A DNA stretch of 64,000 nt, taken from the NCBI GenBank assembly GCA_963932465.1, contig OZ010790.1:351627087-351691086 (forward strand). The letters are read 5' to 3'. The notes below the pieces were generated by a model that saw only the letters and a program-made list of their open reading frames with translations, made no database searches and was not told the origin of the DNA. The translations under genes were made by a program, and so were the position numbers. Positions 55,979 to 64,000 of this stretch are shown here, piece after piece. Source of the DNA: Maratus speciosus (taxonomy: Eukaryota; Arthropoda; Arachnida; Araneae; Salticidae). How positions within the stretch are numbered: position 1 is the first letter of the stretch; each line of letters opens with the position of its first letter.

Positions 55979-57913
55979 CAGGGTGTCCGGTCTCAACGGT
56001 GTCCAATGCCTAATTCCTAAACCGTTAGTCATAGACATATAGTTCCAATTACAAAAATGTTTTAAATCACGTAAAGAAATATTTTAAAAGCGATTTGGGT
56101 CAATAAAAACATTTCTTAAAAAATTACGAAATTTAAATTTTTATACGGTCTCCGGTCCTGTAAGTTATATTTAGTGAAATTTTCCTTTTACACTGACAAG
56201 TAATACAAAAAAAGTCCCGCTATTCTACGATTAAAACTGACCGAGTAATAGCTGTTTAAAGTTGGAGCATATTTTTTGCTGCAAATTGTAGGTCATTCAC
56301 AAATTTAGTCGAAATATAATTTCGTCAGATATAAAAAATATCTGGGAGTAAAATTAACAATTCAATATAAATTTGAAATCTTTAATCATTCTGGCATATT
56401 AATGGAAATTATACAATTTGTAATAAACATTTAAGAAGAAAGAAAAAACAGAATTTTTCTTAAATAAAATGATTCTAAATTAACAGCCTCAATTCTTTTC
56501 AAAATGATACGTATTTTAAAATATTATTAGATTGCACAAGCCTGCAAAAGTTGGGTTATGTCATGTTTTTTAGCTAATGGTAATTGATTCTTGTATACTC
56601 TGTACCGCTGAATGCGAAATTGACCTTCATTTTCATCATATCAGGATCCTTCATCATATCAGGATTTTTCGCAGATTGCAAATTTCAAAGTTAAGGAGTT
56701 CAATGTTAAAATTGAATTTCCTCCCTCATCTCATCGGACCACTCAGCTGTTTAGCTGTAATAATCCTAGGATAAGCAAAAATATTTAATAAAATAAAATA
56801 AAATAAAATAAAAAATGTTTTACATATGTTATATAGTATGAGATTTTAGCTATATTTTAACTTACACATTTGCGATTTGCAAAAAAAATTCTAACGTGAT
56901 GGTTAAAAATGAAGGTCATTTTCAGATTCAGTGCTAAAAAGTGCGTAAAAATCAATTATCAAAAGTTAAAAAACACAACCATCTCCGCTACTTTATAGTA
57001 TTCGATTTTTGTTATTCTTTAAATTTGAAAATTTATGATTTGCGAAATATCCTGAGATGACGGTTAAAAGTTAAGGTAATTTTCGGATTCAGTGCTAAAA
57101 AATACATAAATGTGAAAAACCCAACAATCGCAGTCTTGTATTTTCTAATCTAAAACTTTTTCTTAAACTCCTTGGCAGAAATTTATCCAAAATTTTTTGT
57201 GTTATCCTGTAAAATAAGTATAAATGGTAACCACCGAAAATCTTAATAATATTAGATTGTTATCGGATTTGCGACAGTATGTAAAATGCAATCTCGATGC
57301 GATATTTAAAAGTGGGTGAAAGTTAGAGTACAAATTTTGAACTGGAAAAACATACATATGATTGTTGAAGTAACATACAAACTTATAAAAAAACATAATT
57401 TTTGTTAAAAGAAATCATAAGAGAAACAGTCTCAAATCCTGACAAAATAAAACCTATGTTATTTTAGCCAATTTGAGACTTAATCATAATACTTGTAGGA
57501 TTTTTTTTCAAAGCGCAGATACACATGAATTAAGACCTTGGAATACTTTAAACACTTGGCATATGATCCCTCAAAGCCAAGCCGAACTCATTTGTTTTCA
57601 GAGTAGAAAAGTGGCATAAGTCATGCATTTTTAAAGTTTCATAACTCGCTCAATTTTAGAGTTAATTGAATGGGACTTTTTTTTGTCTTACTTGTCAGTG
57701 TAATTGGAAAAAATTACTAAATATAACTTATAGGACCGGGGGACCGTATAAAAATTTAAATTTCGTAATTTTTTAAGAAATATTTTTATTGACCCAAATC
57801 GCTTTTAAAATGTTTCTTTACCTGATTTAAAACATTTTTGTAATTGGAACTATATGTCTATGACTAACGGTTTAGGAATTAGCCATTGGACACCGTTGAG
57901 ACCGGACACCCTG
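55979..57913. mobile_element. Long-TIR DNA element (1935 bp) with TA duplication
   Basis: CAGGGTGTCCGGTCTCAACG at the left and CGTTGAGACCGGACACCCTG at the right are perfect inverted ends, flanked by TA (55977-55978, 57914-57915). TIRs extend about 290 bp (ATAGTTCCAATTACAAAAAT and its inverse; AAATTTAAATTTTTATACGG and its inverse). The interior holds diverged internal repeats (GAAGGTCATTTTCAGATTC at about 56910; AAGGTAATTTTCGGATTC at about 57073) and no transposase. Non-autonomous element inserted at a TA microsatellite; possibly Tc1/mariner-related. Confidence 0.85.
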
Positions 57914-58159
57914 TATAATGTACGTATTAGTTTGTATCTATATCTATTATAGTTAATTTATCAGTGTTAATTGAGATAAAATATATTAAAAATGTGTAGT
58001 ATTGTCATATAAGACCATTTTCAGTGATTATGTAAAACAGACATGAAAAGTTCAATCTTTGAAATTATTTTTTAAATTACTATAATATATTAACTTAGCA
58101 TAATTCTGTTATTACAAAAAATATATTTAACTTCATTTTTCATCATCACATAAATGCAT

Positions 58160-58740
58160 ATACTTATTTTTTTTTTTTTTTTTTTTTTTTTGTTTTGGCT
58201 ATGTCAAGAGCAAGCCTCAAAACGACTACGATAACAGACATATGTCTTTGACGATGCCGAATTTAAATCAACATATGTGAGTGATCAATTATCACCATAA
58301 TTGTTTCAGACAGAATAGCTGTTTTAACGTAATCCAAGTAGTTGAATCTTCAATCACGTAGGATGTCTTTAATAGGTCCAAAAAGTAAAAGTCACAAGGA
58401 TACTAAATCAAGGCTATAGTGTGGCTGAGGTACTACTGAAAAGACCATTTTTGCAATCGCTTGAGAACCCACTTAACACAGAGTTTGTGAAATCCTTAAT
58501 TAGCAATCACTCCATTGGCAGAGCCATACGAGATGTTCAACGCATCAGCAACATTTTGAAATGTAAGACGTCTGTCTCCTCGGTTCAATTCATCAGCACA
58601 TTCTCGATATGCACCTGTGAGTGCTGTTATGGCCGGCAGCTACTCGGTTTATCTGGAACATCTGTTTCTCCGTTTCTAATCTTCTTCAACATTCTTCAAT
58701 CGATTTTGTATTTATTTAGGTGCAGAATTTGCTCTTTGTA
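58160..58740 (-). pseudogene. Mariner transposase pseudogene with internal deletion
   Basis: Minus-strand fragments appear in the expected order but in different frames. ETDVPDKPSSCRP (clamp/linker region, about 58640-58680) comes first. The helix-turn-helix segment DRRLTFQNVADALNISYGSA (about 58520-58580) follows, and then the C-terminal PQPHYSLDLVS, GPIKDILRD and YLDYVKTAI (about 58300-58430). The region that should hold the first two catalytic Asp residues is missing between NKDF and PQPHYSLD. The PYSPDL motif and its following Asp have decayed (LVSL). Terminal inverted repeats were not found. A poly-T run (58167-58191) marks the left side. Confidence 0.65.
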
Positions 58741-58741
58741 G

Positions 58742-59274
58742 TTACTGTGATAATTATGAACATTTGCGAAGGGAAAGTGAGTTACATCGAGTGGCTGTGC
58801 TGTAGGCGTACAGAGTATTACTTAGTAATGCAGTTATGTACTGCTTGATTGTGCAGTAGTTAGTATATAGCACATGCACTATTTGCAAGCCATGGAGATT
58901 ATATCACTTTTCTTTTAAATTGCCACAATTAATAAAATTAGCATTATATATATATACATATATAAGTTGCTATAAAAACCCGAAGCCTAGTAAATCATAT
59001 AATTTACCAAAGTGAGTTGTTTAAAATGCCGAAATATGCACTCTAACGCTGCAATTTAGAAATATCACCACACCATTTACCGATAAGGAACAATAGTCCC
59101 TGTCAATTATGAAAACCAGTCAAAAACAAATTAATACAAAAATTACAAAAATGATTCAGCCACAACCACAAATAATAAGTGGACATGTAATACGGCCTGT
59201 GACTAGAAAATGAAGGGAAATGACCCTGCACTCAGTGTTGCCAATTTAGTGTGTTTTTATTATTTTTTATTAAA
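58742..59274. other. AT-rich stretch without gene
   Basis: No recognised feature beyond short TA runs near 58946-58965. Confidence 0.4.
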
Positions 59275-60067
59275 CTAGGGGGCTCTGCCACATACGAGCG
59301 ACGCTCGCCAACCCCCGTTCAGACACCCCAGATTCTAAAAGCATGCTAATTTCATCAGCCTTAAAAAGATTGAATTATCCATTTATATATATATAAAAAG
59401 TAACGCTTAGGAAATGGACCAATGAAAATCTGCGTAGATACCGCGAAACGCATCTGATTGGTCAGAGATTTTAGACGCTATAAGAGGGGTTACCAAAGGG
59501 GGGACCCAATTTGGCAATATATCGCCAATTTGGCAATATATCGCCAAATTTGGCGACCAAAATTAGTCGCCAACTTGGCGTTATTTCCAGTATTTCGTCA
59601 AATTTCCATAGACTCCCATTGAAACCCAATAGGGTTTACTTGCTTGCTGAAAATCATCAAATTGAGATATTTCAATACAACAAAAACTAATGTTAGCTTA
59701 TGAATAGAGCTTAATTGAACTATTTACATTATTTTTTTTTAGCACACACACTAACTATTTACAATATTGGTAACACTATATATATAATTTTATATTTAAT
59801 AATTCTTGTAGTTATGAAACTCTGTTAGCTCTAATGATTCTGTGCTTGGAGATAAGAAAATAAAATTGTCAGGAGTTGGGGAGGAGCGCGTTTTTACCAA
59901 GCGGAATTTAAAAATTGAGTGCATAGAAAATAAGGGATCGCGGTGCGATCGAGGATGGAAACGCGAAACAATTACGTCTGGGGTTGGCTAGAAAATAGGG
60001 ATTGCTTCGCGATACCGAATCGCGGGGGGCTTTTGAGCGAAGTGAGCAGGGGGACGGACCCCCCTAG
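59275..60067 (+). mobile_element. Helentron/Helitron-like non-autonomous element
   Basis: Begins CTAGGGGGCTCTGCC inside TTATTAAA. Ends with AGCGAAGTGAGCAGGGGG, ACGG, ACCCCCCTAGT, a GC-rich stem of the kind found at Helentron/DINE-type 3' ends, followed by AATTT. Both ends share CCCCCTAG in inverted sense and the flanks are T/A-rich, as in that group. It contains AATTTGGCAATATATCGCC repeats and the start of a large inverted repeat (59390-59440). No Rep/helicase coding. A diverged copy of the head is at 6806-6912. Confidence 0.6.
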
Positions 60068-60359
60068 TAATTTAAAAAAACAGTGACGGTCTCCCTGTAA
60101 ACGGGTTTTCATTCAATTTCCTTCGATTGGAGATTTTTAAGACGAAATCAGCCGCTGCTAGGAGATACAATGGCTTTCGCCTTTGATTAAAAACAAGAAA
60201 AAAAAATCATACGTACGGAATGGATTATGAAACACTTTCCAACATTCCCTGAAAGCTTTAACAAAACTTCGTTATTTAGGGAAATAAGGTAAATAAGATA
60301 ACTAACTAAACATTTAAAAAACTGATTTCACAAGTTACCATCCATAGCAAAATATTTAT

Positions 60360-61330
60360 TCCAATTCTTCCGAACAGCCCTGTATTTGATCTGTAGGCTG
60401 ATATATATACTATATAATAGAAAGTTTAGTTTAGCAAGAAAACGCATAAAAGGTTGAAATTTCTCTTTCAGCAATTTATACTAATAGATGGAAAACATAC
60501 TTGAATACTTTTGTTCAGCCCTGTTGTTTACCTAGTACTTTTATTACACGCCACTATTTAGCTAAACTTTAATTCAAACTAAATTACTCTTAAAACTACT
60601 GAAATCGCATTTCCAGAATTTATCATCTATGTATCTAATCCCATGTATCTAATTCTTTGCGTGGCCCTGTATATCATTTTATCTATATGCTACAAAAAAT
60701 TCATAGAAAACTACATGCAGTTCAGCATAACACATTTTAAACCCACCTTTCAGCAATTTACGATCATACTCAGTAACCTTTACGAATTCTTTTGCTTAGC
60801 CCTGCATATCAACTATAACATTTACACACAATATAGTACGCATAAATATAGTAAAACTTAAAAGTGCATATCATAATTAAAAATGCATTCCCTGCCATCG
60901 CCGCTAATATACAGTACTTCGGATAGAAAATACTTGGCTGAAATGTTTTGTATGTTCCTGTAAATACTATGCACTTCGTATTATACATGAAATAACTTAA
61001 GTAAGCCTCACCGACGTATATCACTTTTATTATACATGAATTTGTATAATTAAGATACGCCGCAAACAATTTCCCCCTATACCATTTGTAATGGAATTTT
61101 TTTGTGTAGCCCTGTAAATGAATAGTAACTATCCGTTTCACCGCATATGCTACAGAATATTCTGCATATTTTAGTGCACTTCGTAAATGCATATATTTTT
61201 TATTGTGTTTGAAAGGGTGTAACATCTTTAAAATTCATTTGAAATGATTTTTTCCCATTGGCCGTAATGTAATGGACTTTTGATTGTCCCTGCAAATGAA
61301 CTAAACATGCTACAAACTTCATTTGAAATA
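60360..61330 (+). repeat. Degenerate tandem array, seven units of about 135-178 bp
   Basis: The phrase TT(T)TG...(A/T)G(C/T)CCTG(T/C)A recurs at 60376, 60517, 60663, 60798, 60953, 61108 and 61286. Later units share CCATTGGCCGTAATGTAATG with 6300-6330. The 138-codon minus-strand frame at 60809-61225 lies wholly inside this array and is not treated as a gene. Confidence 0.6.
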
Positions 61331-61534
61331 GGGTTCGTGCTAGGCTATACGTCAATAAGCAAAAACTTCAGTGCGATCCGAGTATATTTACGAGAGTTAG
61401 ACCGCGAACAGTCAAACCGAAATCAGTAACACTTTTCAACTTTGTTGGAAAGTGTTAAAAATTAGTTAAAAATTTGAAAGTAAGCTAATGTAAAATGAAT
61501 TAAGTACACAGAGTCTTTGTCTCTCGGTACTTTT

Positions 61535-62290
61535 TAACAACGCTATGAGAAAGTTCTTTTAAATGTATCGTTTTAAATCTGACGTAATTTTCACCAAAGT
61601 TTCCTTTCTCTTTTTAATATTCACATGAAAATACTTTTGTTTGTTGTTAGAAAGGAAATATTATTTGCGCTGTCTTAGAATTCACGTTAATAGTTGAAAA
61701 GAAAATCTCAAAATATGAAATAAATGTCTCGTGCAAATATATTTTTTAATTTAAAGTGTTTTGCCAACTTTTATTTATTTGGCCTTTTTAAATATGATGT
61801 AATTTCCTTCATTTGTGACTTTTAACGCATAAAAATGAATTTAGTATTTAAAAATTTTCTTTCCCTTTTAAGATTCACGTGCAACTGTAGTTTTTATGAT
61901 GTAATTTTCAATATTTTTGGATTTTTAACACGCAATCACTTAATTCTAATTTGAAAGTTTTTTCTGTTTATAATAGCCATGTGTAAATAAATTTTTAATT
62001 TGAAGGAAATATTATTCTTTGCGCTGTTTTTAAAATTGGCAACATTTTAAAAAATTTGCCGTTTTCTAAAATGTGTAAAACATATCTCTCGAAATGCTGA
62101 AAATTTAAAATTAAAATGGAAATAAATTCTCAAAAAATGTGTCAAATTAAAAAGATAATTGCAGTCTGCACATCGGGAACTTCCATTGTATAAAACGATC
62201 TAAAAATATTTAAATTCCTATGTTTTATCGGAGAAAAACTATTTTAATGGAACGATTTTGATCATCTTTAACATTAAATATCTCTTGAAA
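61535..62290 (+). repeat. Copy B of the large dispersed repeat
   Basis: Collinear with 7075-8350: TTTTTAACAACGCTATG, GAAAGGAAATATTATTTGCG, AAATGTCTCGTG, TTCTTTGCGCTGTTTT, TTTAATGGAACGATTTTGA. Non-coding. Confidence 0.7.
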
Positions 62291-62529
62291 TAACTATTAG
62301 ATTTAAAAACTGTCCGCATCAGATTGTTTATCAAACATGTCTCTATAATACTACCGATTTTCATATTTTTGTATGAAATAGTTTTCTTAATATTAACGAA
62401 GAAAGACCCCCGGTCATAAAAAATATGGATGCCAATCTAGTAGGAGTATACCCGGATGATCTACGCAGATTTTCATTGGTCCATTTCCAAATCAAAACTT
62501 TTTTTATATATAGAAGAATAATTGTCTTT

Positions 62530-63543
62530 TTTTTTTTGTAATTAAGGGTTGTTTAACCTACGGTTAAGTGCTGTAATGAATGAGAACCGTAAAAGTTTAC
62601 TTAAATTTTTGGGAGTTTAATGCAATACAATAAATTTGTGATGTTCATAAAAGATATATTGAAGGTATAAGCTTGTTTATTTTGTTGTTCAGAAAAAAAA
62701 TAATGTACAGGTACTGCGAAAAGAAACCCAAAATCACATAATAAAGTAAATAAATTCATTAATCCATTTCTGATTATTTAGTACAATTTAGTTTTAAATA
62801 TTTAATAGACACTTTCATCATATCTTCAGGAAGAAATGTTTTGCGCGTTTAATTTGAATATAACGCTGTACAACACAGCGTTATGCGGCTAGTCCTAATG
62901 TTCAGGATCTTGTGCTCAATAATAATAATAAAAATCCTGATGGAAATGAAGTTAAAGAGTAATGTTATTTTTTCTTTACAATTGTTAGTATTCCTAATAC
63001 TGTGTACCTGAACTCAGAATATTTCTTTCTCCGCAAATTCGGGCCAAGGAAGTTAAAAATTTGAATTCCCTGATTAAATGAGAGATTTAATCAAGAATAT
63101 AAAATGTGGAAAATGAAGAAAATTACATTTTTCAGAAATTCTATTGCATGGTTTGAATACAATAGCGCGCTTAATTGGCACCAATTCACAAATTTGCAAA
63201 AGTAGAGGCGGGTTCATAGTTTCCATCATAGACTGTTTTTTTTATTAGAAAGATATAAAAAAAGTTCTGAATAGTACATTTTTTTTTGTTTAATATATGG
63301 ACAGTGTTAAATTGAATAAAGTAAGATTAGCGCAGAAATTATGGTATGTTTTATGAATAAGAACGACGCGCTAATTTGGAAATACTGACCACAGAATCAC
63401 AAAACTGAACCACACTTATCACATTATTTCGCAATGAAAACTTAGTAGAAACTAAGTTAGATTAAAAATAGTTTGCATTACAAAACCATTCAAAGACCTG
63501 TTGTATTAATTAACATGTTGAAGCCTCATACATGAAAACTTTA

Positions 63544-63588
<45 letters not shown>

Positions 63589-64000
63589 ATCTAGCAAAAT
63601 AAAAATATTTGGATTTAGGACAATAATTCAGTACTAGAAAAGACGCCATATTAGCAAGAAAAACATAAAAAATGAAGACGAGTTGAAGCGACATAACTTC
63701 AGTAGATGACAATTATTTCCAATGAAACGATAGGGTAATATTTTTAAATATGTTGCATAGATATAAAGTAATTCATTGTTGTATATGTGAAAGGAAAGTT
63801 ATCAATTCATACCAACTCTGTCACCAATCATCACTAAAACCATAACTTCAACCAACAGATTAATAATAATATCCAAGAATTACTGCTATTATTAAGTTTT
63901 TATCTTCGGTCGTCTACATGGAGGTAAACTTAAATAACATATTGTAATAAACTTAAAACAATTCAGTAAAATCAGCTAAATTTGAAATCATATTTGGATT
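62530..64000. other. AT-rich stretch with TA tract, no gene
   Basis: Contains a (TA)n run at 63547-63585 and a short AAT repeat near 62921. No motif-bearing ORF or transposon ends seen. Confidence 0.5.

Larger units (their letters stand above)
59390..62512. repeat. 3.1 kb region bounded by about 50-bp inverted repeats
   Basis: GGAAATGGACCAATGAAAAT (59411) with CTGCGTAGAT pairs with its inverse at 62458-62490 (ATCTACGCAG then ATTTTCATTGGTCCATTTCC). Both sides extend into TATATA-AAAAAGT-type sequence. The pair overlaps the Helentron-like element on the left, so it may mark a composite or nested insertion. Confidence 0.5.

Noticed and set aside
58421..58741. 106-codon plus-strand frame
   Set aside because: Antisense to mariner transposase fragments whose motifs read on the minus strand.
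60809..61225. 138-codon minus-strand open frame
   Set aside because: Lies wholly within a degenerate tandem repeat array, and the frame is not preserved in the related array at 9.1-9.96 kb.
1..64000. CRISPR arrays, rRNA, tRNA genes, bacterial operons
   Set aside because: None seen. The only tRNA-like structure is the SINE head, and the tandem repeats lack CRISPR repeat-spacer organisation.

Overview
This is a strongly AT-rich stretch of eukaryotic, almost certainly invertebrate (arthropod) nuclear DNA. It has long poly-A/T and TA tracts, tRNA-derived SINE structure, Tc1/mariner, hAT, pogo and TTAA-type transposon ends, and no operons, Shine-Dalgarno signals or dense ORFs. One element, a Penelope-like retroelement with its GIY-YIG endonuclease at the N-terminus (the Naiad type, common in spiders and other invertebrates), makes a chelicerate plausible. 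That host call is inference. No intact host gene, tRNA, rRNA or CRISPR array was found.

Layout. 0-15 kb: a 1.5 kb foldback element (1486-2990), a tRNA-derived SINE with perfect 14-bp target duplications (3072-3310), TIR elements, a large dispersed repeat family (6.1-9.96 kb, with relatives at 59-62 kb), a gag-like relic (about 10.6-11.05 kb, minus), an orphan exon candidate (12183-12332), a TTAA-flanked long-TIR element (12647-13397) and pogo-like elements (13.85-15.03 kb). 15-28 kb: a hAT element with 8-bp target duplications (15403-17946) abuts a decayed Naiad-like retroelement (17978 to about 21014). A non-coding LTR retrotransposon on the minus strand follows (21567-26271), then five tandem units of about 325 bp (26275-27880). 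28-45 kb: a long-TIR foldback (29925-32380), a two-exon acidic ORF resembling a piggyBac N-terminus (33394-32781, minus), and a roughly 10 kb interval bounded by matching inverted termini (34291 and 44420). That interval holds a 1.05 kb direct duplication (35783-36829 and 42822-43873). Each copy carries the same putative terminal exon of a membrane protein on the minus strand. A 6 kb A-rich, ORF-poor spacer with a cluster of a repeated short motif lies between them. 45-64 kb: a dead Tc1 element (46828-48261), a dead mariner-like element (49378-50371), a 53-nt near-perfect palindrome (51879-51931), several MITEs, a pogo/Tigger C-terminal relic, a 1.9 kb long-TIR element (55979-57913), a deleted mariner, a Helentron-like element (59275-60067) and degenerate tandem arrays.

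The window is best read as a transposon-dense intergenic or intronic region. Several insertions (hAT, Naiad, LTR element, 55979-57913 element) sit in TA-rich microsatellites. The most interesting items are the permuted-domain Penelope element with an in-frame TGA, the duplicated membrane-exon block whose exon is unchanged while its flanks diverged, the coding-free LTR element, and the repeated-motif A-rich spacer. All identities come from reading translated motifs and repeat structure by eye; no database search was run.
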